A DNA stretch of 6,702 bases from Bacteroides sp. UBA939 (GTDB lineage Bacteria; Bacteroidota; Bacteroidia; Bacteroidales; Bacteroidaceae): positions 11,282 to 17,983 of the forward strand of contig NZ_DBDF01000074.1 of NCBI RefSeq assembly GCF_002293435.1. Reading direction: 5' to 3'. Each line of letters starts with the position of its first letter. The first letter of the stretch is position 1. Positions 1 to 6,262 of the stretch are shown here, piece after piece. Below the pieces are notes generated by a model, which ran no database searches, was not told where the DNA came from, and saw only the letters and a list, made by a program, of their open reading frames with translations. The position numbers and the translations under genes were made by a program.

Positions 1-717
1 ATTTTCCGTAACCATCACATCGAAGAATTTAGGTTCCTGAATCATACGCATGGCAGCATTGTCCACATACATATAATCAGTGGTTACTTCGGGATATTGC
101 GGAGCCATTTCCTGTGCAATCTGTCTCCACAAGCGAGAGGATGCCAATACATTTGCCTTATCCACTACCGTCAGATGCTTGTTGCGTTTCATTGCATATT
201 CAAAACCAACCTTCAGAATACGCTCAATCTCGGGGCGGGTGTACATGTTCGTATCGTACGCTTTATCATTATCCTGATATTTCTCGCCAAAATACATACC
301 GCCGGTCAGCTCGCGGATACAAAGAAAATCGGCGCCATCCACCAACTCTGCACGAAGCGGAGATTTGTGAAGCAGACATTTGAAAGTCTGCACGGGGCGG
401 ATATTGGCAAACAGCCCCAGCTTTTTACGCATAGCCAATAATCCCTGCTCGGGACGTACTTTGGCAGTAGGGTCATTATCAAATTTCGGGTCACCTACGG
501 CAGAGAATAAAATAGCGTCTGCATTCTTACATGCTTCATAAGTGGCTTCGGGAAACGGATCTCCTACTTTATCAATAGCATCTGCACCGCAAATGGCATA
601 TTCATAACTTACTTTGTGTCCGAACTTCTCACAAATGGCACTCATAACATCTACACCTACGGTTGAAATCTCAGGGCCAATGCCATCACCGGCCAATACT
701 GCAATTCTAAAATCCAT
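1..717 (-). CDS. leuB: 3-isopropylmalate dehydrogenase, N-terminal 239 residues (3' end outside window)
   Basis: LeuB is a cytoplasmic NAD-dependent enzyme that oxidises and decarboxylates 3-isopropylmalate to 2-ketoisocaproate, the third step of leucine synthesis. The frame opens with an ATG at 717 and stays open to the left edge. The family is usually about 350 residues, so roughly a third is missing. Visible motifs: the N-terminal AGDGIGPE (residues 9-16); RPEQGLLAMRKKLGLFANIRP (88-108), whose R97 and R107 match the substrate arginines; R135 in RELTGG; Y142; K187 in DKANVLASSRLWR; and D219 in VDNAAM, the first metal-binding aspartate. These agree with the known residues of the Thermus enzyme within 2-3 positions. 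The remaining two metal aspartates lie beyond the edge. The gene follows the citramalate synthase gene by 35 bases and is the last operon gene visible. With CimA present it probably also oxidises 3-methylmalate to 2-ketobutyrate (inference). The start fits the family N terminus, with no strong ribosome site before it. Confidence 0.97.
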   Translation of the reverse strand, partial: MDFRIAVLAGDGIGPEISTVGVDVMSAICEKFGHKVSYEYAICGADAIDKVGDPFPEATYEACKNADAILFSAVGDPKFDNDPTAKVRPEQGLLAMRKKLGLFANIRPVQTFKCLLHKSPLRAELVDGADFLCIRELTGGMYFGEKYQDNDKAYDTNMYTRPEIERILKVGFEYAMKRNKHLTVVDKANVLASSRLWRQIAQEMAPQYPEVTTDYMYVDNAAMRMIQEPKFFDVMVTEN

Positions 718-752
718 CTTATTCTAATTTATTTTTATTCTTAATTCTTTTA

Positions 753-2309
753 TTATTCATCTTGTAACTCCATTTTATATTCATCTTCAATGATATTCAG
801 CATCTTCATTGTAGCTTTAATAGCCGCCTCGGTCTGGTCGGCATCCAGTCCGCGGGTACGAAATACTTTATCTTCAAAGCTCCAGGTGATTACCGTCTGC
901 ACAAAGGCATCGGTGCGTCCACCCGGCGGAATACTTACAGCATAATTTGTCAGCATTGGGAATTTGCGTCCCAAAGTCACCTTATATATTTTGCGCAATG
1001 CACGCACAAAAGCGTCATACTGACCGTCACCACTGGAACTCTCTTCAAATTCTTTCCCGTTGATTTCAATCTTCAACGTTGCCATAGGCTTTAACCCGTA
1101 AGCAAGATTCACAATATACGTTTTCAGCTTCACCTTATCACTCCTTACCCCGTGCTTTAGCACATCAGAAATGATATAAGGAAGATCTTCCTGTGTGACA
1201 AGTTCTTTTTTATCACCCAATTCAATGATACGTTCCGTCACTTTACGCATAGAGTCTTCATCCAGCGCCACTCCCAGTTCCTCCAGATTCTTGCGGATGT
1301 TCGCCTTGCCACTGTTCTTGCCCAATGCATACTCCCGTTTACGTCCGAAACGTTCAGGCAGTAAATCATTGCAATAGAGATTACTCTTATTGTCGCCATC
1401 GGCATGTACTCCTGCTACCTGGGTGAACACATTTTCGCCTATAATCGGTTTATTGGCAGGAATAGCAATTCCTGAATAAGACTCAACAACCCGGCTAACT
1501 TCATTCAAACGGCTTTCGTCAATATTGGTAATCGCATTAAAATGATCTTTCAGAATAGCCTGCACACTGGAAAGCGGTGCATTACCGGCGCGCTCGCCAA
1601 GACCATTGATTGTGGTATGTAGTCCTTTTGCTCCACTTAACACAGCAGCCAACACATTGCTGACAGCCAAGTCGTAATCATTATGCGGATGAAAGTCGAA
1701 ATGAATGTGCGGATAACGTTTCATCATTTTCCGTATGTATTCAATGACTTGCAACGGATTCAGGATACCCAATGTATCAGGCAGCATATAACGCTTGATA
1801 TTTGTATGAATCAGTGCATCCATCATTCCGAAAACATATTCCGGCGAATCTTTCATGCCGTTGCTCCAGTCTTCCAGATAGATATTGACTTCCATATCCT
1901 GCTCATTGGCATAATTTACTACGGCAATAATATCTTCGATATGTTCTTCGGGGCTTTTTCTTAATTGACCCTTGCAATGTTTCAGTGAACCTTTGCACAA
2001 CAAATTGATGACACGGCAACCGGTAGCATGTATCCAGTCTATCGAGGTATGCCCGTCTACAAAACCCAACACTTCCACTTTCGGTAGCATATTTCGACGC
2101 GCCGCCCAATCGCATATCATCTTGACAGCATCAAATTCGCCTTCGGAAACTCGTGCAGAAGCTACTTCCACCCTGTCTACTTTCAATTCCTCCAATAGCA
2201 GGCGGGCTATCATCAGTTTCTCATGGGGTACAAACGACACACCGCTGGTTTGTTCACCATCGCGGAGTGTGGTATCCATGATTTCTATTTTAGGCTGACT
2301 ATATCTCAT
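753..2309 (-). CDS. cimA: (R)-citramalate synthase, Leptospira CimA type
   Basis: A 518-residue DRE-TIM (HMGL-like) Claisen-condensing enzyme with a C-terminal LeuA-type allosteric domain. The predicted reaction is pyruvate plus acetyl-CoA to (R)-citramalate, the entry to threonine-independent isoleucine synthesis. Catalytic signatures: LRDGEQ (residues 15-20), HPHND (207-211) for the metal, GLGERAGN (236-243) and AGVHADG (299-305). Compared from memory with the characterised Leptospira interrogans enzyme, numbering is identical for R16, D17, L81, F83, L104, Y144, E146, T179, H207, H209, H302 and Y312. L81, L104 and Y144 line the pyruvate pocket in that enzyme. The regulatory domain (about 390-518) keeps Y431, L453, Y456, I460 and V470, matching its isoleucine-binding residues. 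The paralogous LeuA in this window lacks the LNLL-like pocket strand, having IHTGIGTS. The start overlaps the end of leuD by 11 bases, suggesting coupled translation. Such proteins are often labelled only 2-isopropylmalate synthase. A second LeuA or another homologous synthase is possible but less likely. Confidence 0.88.
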   Translation of the reverse strand: MRYSQPKIEIMDTTLRDGEQTSGVSFVPHEKLMIARLLLEELKVDRVEVASARVSEGEFDAVKMICDWAARRNMLPKVEVLGFVDGHTSIDWIHATGCRVINLLCKGSLKHCKGQLRKSPEEHIEDIIAVVNYANEQDMEVNIYLEDWSNGMKDSPEYVFGMMDALIHTNIKRYMLPDTLGILNPLQVIEYIRKMMKRYPHIHFDFHPHNDYDLAVSNVLAAVLSGAKGLHTTINGLGERAGNAPLSSVQAILKDHFNAITNIDESRLNEVSRVVESYSGIAIPANKPIIGENVFTQVAGVHADGDNKSNLYCNDLLPERFGRKREYALGKNSGKANIRKNLEELGVALDEDSMRKVTERIIELGDKKELVTQEDLPYIISDVLKHGVRSDKVKLKTYIVNLAYGLKPMATLKIEINGKEFEESSSGDGQYDAFVRALRKIYKVTLGRKFPMLTNYAVSIPPGGRTDAFVQTVITWSFEDKVFRTRGLDADQTEAAIKATMKMLNIIEDEYKMELQDE

Positions 2310-2892
2310 TTTTGTTTTCCCAAGCTTCTATTTGATCCTTACTCTCTACTAAAAAATCAATATCATCCAAGCCATTCATCAGGCAATGTTTCTTATAAGC
2401 ATTGATTTCAAAACATTCAGACTCACCCGTTGCTCTATTAGTAATGGTTTGTTCCGGCAGATTCACTTCCACTTCCATATTCGGTTCGGCGTAGATAGAA
2501 TCGAAAAGTTCTTTCAGGAAGGGTTCGCTGACAACCACCGGCAATACAAAGTTATTTAATTCATTATTCTTATGAATATCTGCAAAGAAACTGCTGACTA
2601 CCACCCGGAAACCATAATCGGCAATCGCCCAGGCAGCATGCTCACGGCTGGAACCCGAACCGAAATTCTTTCCGGCAACAAGAATCTGTCCGCCATACGC
2701 CGGGTTATTCAGAACAAAAGAGTCAATTTTATTCCCCTGTTTGTCATAACGCCAATCACGGAAAAGATTCTCTCCAAACCCTTTTTTCGTTGTAGCTTTC
2801 AGGAAACGTGCCGGAATAATTTGGTCTGTATCCACATTCTCCAACGGGAGAGGCACACAAGTACTGGTGATTATATTGAATTTCTGTTTCAT
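2299..2892 (-). CDS. leuD: 3-isopropylmalate dehydratase (isomerase), small subunit
   Basis: LeuD forms the swivelling small subunit that, with LeuC, converts 2-isopropylmalate to 3-isopropylmalate through an isopropylmaleate intermediate. It has 197 residues, close to the 201 of the E. coli protein, so it is full length. Visible motifs are DTDQIIPARFLK (residues 21-32), the NFGSGSSREHA substrate loop (76-86, aconitase-type swivel signature) and FADIHKNN (103-110). The last of these carries His where Phe is more usual. The C terminus GLDDID (175-180) resembles the family end. The gene begins 42 bases after leuC and its last codons overlap the start of cimA by 11 bases. Since citramalate is handled by the same isomerase in organisms that use that route, LeuCD here probably also acts on citramalate/citraconate (inference). 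The ATG at 2892 gives the usual MxxKF N terminus and is preceded by an A-rich run instead of a clear Shine-Dalgarno site. Confidence 0.97.
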   Translation of the reverse strand: MKQKFNIITSTCVPLPLENVDTDQIIPARFLKATTKKGFGENLFRDWRYDKQGNKIDSFVLNNPAYGGQILVAGKNFGSGSSREHAAWAIADYGFRVVVSSFFADIHKNNELNNFVLPVVVSEPFLKELFDSIYAEPNMEVEVNLPEQTITNRATGESECFEINAYKKHCLMNGLDDIDFLVESKDQIEAWENKNEI

Positions 2893-2934
2893 TGTTTTTT
2901 TATCTTTATGATTATATTTCTATCCGTCACTAAA

Positions 2935-4335
2935 TTACGATTTCATTAGTTCTCTCGGGTCTGTAATCACTCCTGTCACTGCTGCGGCGGCAGCTACCAA
3001 CGGACTGGCAAGCAATGTACGCGAACCCGGTCCTTGGCGTCCCTCGAAATTACGGTTACTCGTAGACACTGCATATTTCCCGGCAGGCACTTTATCATCA
3101 TTCATCGCCAAACACGCTGAACATCCCGGCTGGCGGATGGCAAATCCTGCTTCTTCCAGTATTTTGTCCAAACCTTCTTCACGAATCTGTTCGTCTACCA
3201 TCCACGATCCCGGAACCAGCCAAGCAACTATGTGTTCCGCTTTCTTACGTCCCTTCACAAATGATGCAAAGGCACGGAAGTCCTCAATGCGCCCATTTGT
3301 ACAAGCACCCAGAAAAACATAGTCCACTTTCTTACCCAGCAAGTTTTCTCCCGGCCGGAAATCCATATAATCCATTGATTTCATGAACGAAACTTTTGCA
3401 GCTTCTTCCATATTCTCAGTAGTAGGAATATGCTGTGTAATCCCCATACCCATTCCCGGATTCGTTCCGTACGTAATCATTGGTTCGATATCAGCCGCAT
3501 CAAAACGTACTTCCTTATCAAACACGGCATTGTCGTCGCTCTTCAGTGTCTTCCAGTAAGCCAAAGCCTTGTCCCACGCTTCGCCTTTCGGAGCATACTC
3601 GCGTCCCTTGATATACTCAAATGTCACTTCATCAGGGGCTACCATGCCACCACGGGCACCCATCTCTATACTCAAGTTACACAAAGTCAGACGCCCTTCC
3701 ATCGTAAGGTTGCGAACTGCTTCGCCGGCATACTCAACAAAATAACCGGTAGCGCCGCTTGTTGTCATCTCAGACATCATATAGAGAGCAAGATCTTTTG
3801 CAGTCACGCCTTTTCCCAGCTTGCCATCTATCATAATACGCATAGTTTGCGGCCGAGTTTGCAAGACACATTGCGAGGCCATTACCATTTCCACTTCGCT
3901 CGTGCCGATACCGAAAGCCACTGCTCCCATCGCACCATGTGTCGACGTATGCGAGTCACCGCACACAATCGTCATTCCCGGCAATGTTAAACCACGCTCC
4001 GGACCTACCACATGAATAATGCCATTCTTTTTATGCAGCATACCAAAATGAGATAATCCGAATTCTTCCGCATTCACAGCCAATGTATCTACCTGTGTTC
4101 TGGAAACAGGGTCTTCAATCGGTTTATCCTGGTCGTGTGTCGGTGTATTGTGGTCGGGCATACAATAAATCTTTTCCGGACGAAAACACTTAATACCACG
4201 CGCACGCAATCCGGCAAATGCCTGCGGACTGGTTACTTCATGACAATAAAGCCGGTCTATATATAACTGTGTAGGACCATCTTCTATTTTCTGAACTACA
4301 TGGGCATCCCATATTTTATCAAATAATGTATTCAT
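2935..4335 (-). CDS. leuC: 3-isopropylmalate dehydratase (isomerase), large iron-sulfur subunit
   Basis: LeuC is the large, aconitase-family subunit carrying the [4Fe-4S] cluster of isopropylmalate isomerase. It has 466 residues, the same length as the E. coli protein. The three cluster cysteines are visible as C345 (GACTNGRIEDFR) and C405 and C408 (PGCSACLAMN), two positions off the E. coli numbering. Other signatures are MNTLFDKIWDAHVV at the N terminus, HEVTSPQAFAGLR (32-44), CGDSHTSTHGA (125-135) and NRNFEGRQG (427-435). Nothing is truncated or substituted. It lies 64 bases after leuA and 42 bases before leuD, in the same orientation, with no promoter or terminator seen in either gap, so it is read as part of the leuACD-cimA-leuB transcript. 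The oxygen-sensitive cluster fits an anaerobe but does not prove one. The start at 4335 is the only one giving the conserved N terminus. Confidence 0.98.
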   Translation of the reverse strand: MNTLFDKIWDAHVVQKIEDGPTQLYIDRLYCHEVTSPQAFAGLRARGIKCFRPEKIYCMPDHNTPTHDQDKPIEDPVSRTQVDTLAVNAEEFGLSHFGMLHKKNGIIHVVGPERGLTLPGMTIVCGDSHTSTHGAMGAVAFGIGTSEVEMVMASQCVLQTRPQTMRIMIDGKLGKGVTAKDLALYMMSEMTTSGATGYFVEYAGEAVRNLTMEGRLTLCNLSIEMGARGGMVAPDEVTFEYIKGREYAPKGEAWDKALAYWKTLKSDDNAVFDKEVRFDAADIEPMITYGTNPGMGMGITQHIPTTENMEEAAKVSFMKSMDYMDFRPGENLLGKKVDYVFLGACTNGRIEDFRAFASFVKGRKKAEHIVAWLVPGSWMVDEQIREEGLDKILEEAGFAIRQPGCSACLAMNDDKVPAGKYAVSTSNRNFEGRQGPGSRTLLASPLVAAAAAVTGVITDPRELMKS

Positions 4336-4399
4336 ATTTAAGCTATTATATCTTTAATTACTAAAATTCATCTTGTAACTTTAACTTCTAACTTCTCAT
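4336..4399. repeat. A-rich word-repeat spacer between leuA and leuC
   Basis: Read on the coding (minus) strand, this 64-base spacer contains near-repeats of the word GAAGTTA (GAAGTTA, GAAGTTA, AAAGTTA) followed by CAAGATGAAT. The 15-base string ATTCATCTTGTAACT (plus strand, 4366-4380) recurs exactly at 755-769, at the end of cimA. No promoter of the TTTG/TAnnTTTG type and no hairpin terminator is present, so transcription should pass through. Whether the repeats have a role is unknown. Confidence 0.5.
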
Positions 4400-5893
4400 C
4401 TACTTGAACTTATTGATACAGTCAATATACGCTTCAACCGATGCGGCAATGATATCGGTATTCGCACCGAAACCATAATAAATATGATTATCATATTCCA
4501 CCTGCATGTGTACCTTGCCCATATCGTCGCTACCTTTACTGATAGCCTGAATGGTGAACTCTTTCAACGTCATGTGGCGGTCTATTATCTTTTTCAACGC
4601 TTTTATTGCAGCATCCACCGGACCGTTCCCACTGGCTGCCGCTTCAAATTTCTCACCTGAAACATTCAATCCCAAACTGGCAACCGAACGTACCCCCACT
4701 CCACTCGTCACTTGCAGATATTCCAACTTGATACGGTGGTTCTGAGTACGGTCGGCTCCGGCAAGCAGAAGAATATCATCGTCATTAATATCCTTCTTCT
4801 TATCAGCTAACTTTAAGAATGCCTCATATACCTTATCCAGATTTTCCTGATTCATATCAACTCCAAGTACCTGTAAACGATTCTTCAAGGCAGCACGTCC
4901 GCTACGGGCAGTCAATACGATGGCGTTATCATCAATACCCACGTCATGCGGATTTATAATCTCGTATGTCTGTACATTCTTCAACACGCCATCCTGATGA
5001 ATACCGGATGAATGTGCAAAGGCATTACGTCCCACAATAGCCTTATTGGGTTGTACCGGCATATTCATTAAACTTGAAACCAGCCGGCTCGTCGGATATA
5101 TCTTCTGCGTATTGATATTCGTTTCAATCTTAATATCATTATGACATTTAATAATCATAGCCACTTCTTCAAGGGAAGTATTTCCGGCACGCTCTCCAAT
5201 ACCATTAATTGTCACCTCTACCTGCCTGGCACCGTTCAGCACACCTGCCATTGTATTGGCGGTAGCCATACCTAAATCATTATGGCAATGGGTAGAAAGA
5301 ATTGCCTTATCAATTCCATTCACATGCTCCATCAGGTATTTAATCTTCGCACCATATTCCGAAGGCAAACAATATCCCGTCGTATCCGGTATATTCACCA
5401 CCGTAGCGCCTGCCTTGATTACAGCTTCTACCACACGTGCCAGATATTCATTATCCGTACGTCCTGCATCTTCTGCATAAAACTCTACATCATCTACGAA
5501 ACGGCGGGCATACTTCACAGCCGCTACCGCACGTTCAATAATTTCTTCACGATTGGAATTAAACTTATACTTGATATGCGAATCAGATGTACCAATACCT
5601 GTATGGATACGTTTACGCTTAGCAAACTTCAATGCGTCCACAGCCACATCAATATCTTTCTCCACTGCACGGGTCAGAGCGCAAATAGTAGGCCACGTCA
5701 CCGCTTTCGAGATTTCAATTACCGAATTAAAGTCCCCTGGGCTGGAAATAGGGAATCCGGCTTCAATTACATCTACCCCCAGTGCCTCCAATGCCTTAGC
5801 TACTTGAATCTTTTCCACTGTATTCAATTGACATCCCGGAACTTGTTCACCATCGCGGAGCGTCGTGTCGAAAATAAATAATTTGTCACTCAT
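4400..5893 (-). CDS. leuA: 2-isopropylmalate synthase
   Basis: LeuA condenses 2-ketoisovalerate with acetyl-CoA to 2-isopropylmalate, the committed step of leucine synthesis, and is normally inhibited by leucine. At 497 residues it is near the usual bacterial length (E. coli 523). The TIM-barrel part carries TTLRDGEQVPGCQLN (residues 10-24, catalytic R13 and metal D14), IHTGIGTSD (96-104), VEFYAEDAGRTD (136-147), STHCHNDLGMATANT (200-214; metal H202 and H204), GIGERAGN (231-238) and GRNAFAHSSGIHQDG (288-302). The C-terminal regulatory domain (about 370-497) includes the AAASGNGPVDAAI motif (418-430). It is the first structural gene after the attenuator, with the start 30 bases beyond the terminator's U-run. 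The ATG at 5893 overlaps the stop of a ten-codon mini-frame as ATGA. The ribosome site is weak (AATAAGAA), as is common in Bacteroidetes. Its VPGCQLN and pocket motifs separate it from the CimA paralogue downstream and support true 2-isopropylmalate synthase. Confidence 0.97.
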   Translation of the reverse strand: MSDKLFIFDTTLRDGEQVPGCQLNTVEKIQVAKALEALGVDVIEAGFPISSPGDFNSVIEISKAVTWPTICALTRAVEKDIDVAVDALKFAKRKRIHTGIGTSDSHIKYKFNSNREEIIERAVAAVKYARRFVDDVEFYAEDAGRTDNEYLARVVEAVIKAGATVVNIPDTTGYCLPSEYGAKIKYLMEHVNGIDKAILSTHCHNDLGMATANTMAGVLNGARQVEVTINGIGERAGNTSLEEVAMIIKCHNDIKIETNINTQKIYPTSRLVSSLMNMPVQPNKAIVGRNAFAHSSGIHQDGVLKNVQTYEIINPHDVGIDDNAIVLTARSGRAALKNRLQVLGVDMNQENLDKVYEAFLKLADKKKDINDDDILLLAGADRTQNHRIKLEYLQVTSGVGVRSVASLGLNVSGEKFEAAASGNGPVDAAIKALKKIIDRHMTLKEFTIQAISKGSDDMGKVHMQVEYDNHIYYGFGANTDIIAASVEAYIDCINKFK

Positions 5894-5923
5894 TTCTTAT
5901 TGTTTTTATAAATTATTGCCATT

Positions 5924-5961
5924 AAAAAAGCCTTTCACACTTTGGAAGTGAGAAAGGCTTT
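5924..5961 (-). terminator. Attenuator terminator (3:4 hairpin) before leuA
   Basis: On the minus-strand RNA, AAAGCCUUUC (5961-5952) pairs perfectly with GAAAGGCUUU (5936-5927). The stem continues after one mismatch with CAC/GUG (5950-5948 with 5940-5938) and a short loop. A run of six U (5929-5924) follows. This is a good intrinsic terminator placed between the leader peptide and leuA, where it would block the operon when the leader is translated to its end. Confidence 0.9.
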
Positions 5962-6027
5962 CGTATATTCTAATCATTACCTATATTTACGCACAGCACT
6001 CACTTCCACTAATCATTGCCAGTAGAA
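5943..6027 (-). promoter_or_regulatory. Leucine/isoleucine attenuator: pause hairpin (1:2) and antiterminator (2:3)
   Basis: Two further pairings compete with the terminator. Region 1, UUCUACU (6027-6021), lies on the control codons Ile15-Leu16-Leu17 of the leader. It pairs with region 2, AGUGGAA (6010-6004), as a 7-bp stem with one G-U and a 10-base loop. Region 2, as UGGAAGUGAG (6008-5999), also pairs over 10 perfect bases with region 3, CUCACUUCCA (5952-5943), which contains the upper part of the terminator's 5' arm and its loop. A ribosome stalled at Leu/Ile codons would cover region 1, free region 2 and favour the antiterminator. A ribosome reaching the stop codon (5989-5987) would cover region 2 and let the terminator form. 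The pairings are seen in the sequence; the mechanism is inferred from the trp/leu attenuator model. Folding energies were not computed. Confidence 0.82.
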
Positions 6028-6070
6028 TAATAATGCCACACAGTAGAATATATGTAAAATTCCGTATCAT
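5987..6070 (-). CDS. leuL: Leu operon leader peptide, 27 residues
   Basis: A short frame from ATG at 6070 to TAA at 5987-5989, about 20 bases after the expected transcription start. It is preceded by AGAAGATAAA as a possible weak ribosome site. Ten of 27 residues are branched-chain: Leu 9, 10, 16, 17 and Ile 2, 8, 13, 14, 15, 20. The core is YILLCGI followed by IILLAMI, and the C-terminal residues are SGSECCA. Both Leu pairs are CTA-CTG, and CTA is absent from the 16 Leu codons of the visible leuB part. The frame overlaps the attenuator's regions 1 and 2 exactly as a control peptide should, and the terminator follows it. Its likely role is as a translation sensor whose product has no function of its own. 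The sequence is also hydrophobic enough for a small membrane peptide, which cannot be excluded. The symbol leuL is used by analogy with enteric bacteria. Confidence 0.85.
   Translation of the reverse strand: MIRNFTYILLCGIIILLAMISGSECCA
6011..6052 (-). repeat. Tandem 7-codon duplication inside the leader peptide
   Basis: Codons 7-13 (Tyr-Ile-Leu-Leu-Cys-Gly-Ile, 6052-6032) and 14-20 (Ile-Ile-Leu-Leu-Ala-Met-Ile, 6031-6011) are adjacent 21-base units. They share the 10-base string TATTCTACTG (plus-strand CAGTAGAATA at 6041-6050 and 6020-6029) and a final ATT. The duplication doubles the Leu-Leu control codons and also duplicates the attenuator's region 1 sequence. Confidence 0.75.
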
Positions 6071-6096
6071 TTTATCTTCTTATTTTAATAACGGTG

Positions 6097-6127
6097 CAAA
6101 GGTATAGATAATTTCGTTCTGTACAAA
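6097..6127 (-). promoter_or_regulatory. Leu operon promoter (Bacteroidetes vegetative type)
   Basis: Reading the minus strand, a -33 element TTTG (6127-6124) is followed after exactly 19 bases by the -7 element TACCTTTG (6104-6097), matching TAnnTTTG. Transcription should start a few bases downstream, near 6090, leaving about 20 bases before the leader ATG. No second promoter of this form was found inside the operon spacers. Confidence 0.88.
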
Positions 6128-6201
6128 CAAAATCGTTACTTTTTTCATTAAAAAAACATCATTCTATAAGATATTTATGATTTTGCCCGACAATGTATAA
6201 C

Positions 6202-6237
6202 AAAAAAGAGGGTAGTCAAAAGTAACATGCCCTCTTT
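6202..6237 (-). terminator. Intrinsic terminator of the lipoprotein gene
   Basis: AAAGAGGG (6237-6230 on the minus strand) pairs with CCCTCTTT (6212-6205) around a 17-base loop. A run of six U (6207-6202) follows. It lies 25 bases after the lipoprotein stop codon and about 75 bases before the leu promoter, separating the two transcription units. Confidence 0.88.
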
Positions 6238-6262
6238 CTGTATTGTCCTATGCGAGTAATAA

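Noticed and set aside
80..494. Several open frames near the left edge on both strands
   Set aside because: All overlap the leuB frame, which shows family motifs throughout this stretch and remains open to the edge.
753..2309. Reading the second synthase as a redundant leuA
   Set aside because: Its pocket, motif wording (AGVHADG, HPHNDYDL) and regulatory domain match Leptospira CimA and differ from the true LeuA in the same operon.
3430..3990. A 186-codon plus-strand open frame opposite leuC
   Set aside because: It lies wholly inside the conserved leuC gene on the other strand, has no recognisable protein features and no promoter of the local type before it.
4336..4399. An internal promoter before leuC
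   Set aside because: No TTTG with a properly spaced TAnnTTTG occurs on the minus strand of this spacer.
5282..5881. A 199-codon plus-strand open frame opposite leuA
   Set aside because: It is antisense to the conserved catalytic part of leuA. Its Cys/His/Ile-rich composition is that of a shadow frame.
5894..6100. A T-box or metabolite riboswitch upstream of leuA
   Set aside because: The leader is too short and lacks T-box features, while a translated Leu/Ile-rich peptide and 1:2, 2:3, 3:4 pairings explain the region.
6080..6148. A 22-codon frame starting MKKVTILF just before the leader peptide
   Set aside because: The leu promoter lies inside it, so the main transcript would not carry its start codon, and it is not rich in Leu or Ile control codons.
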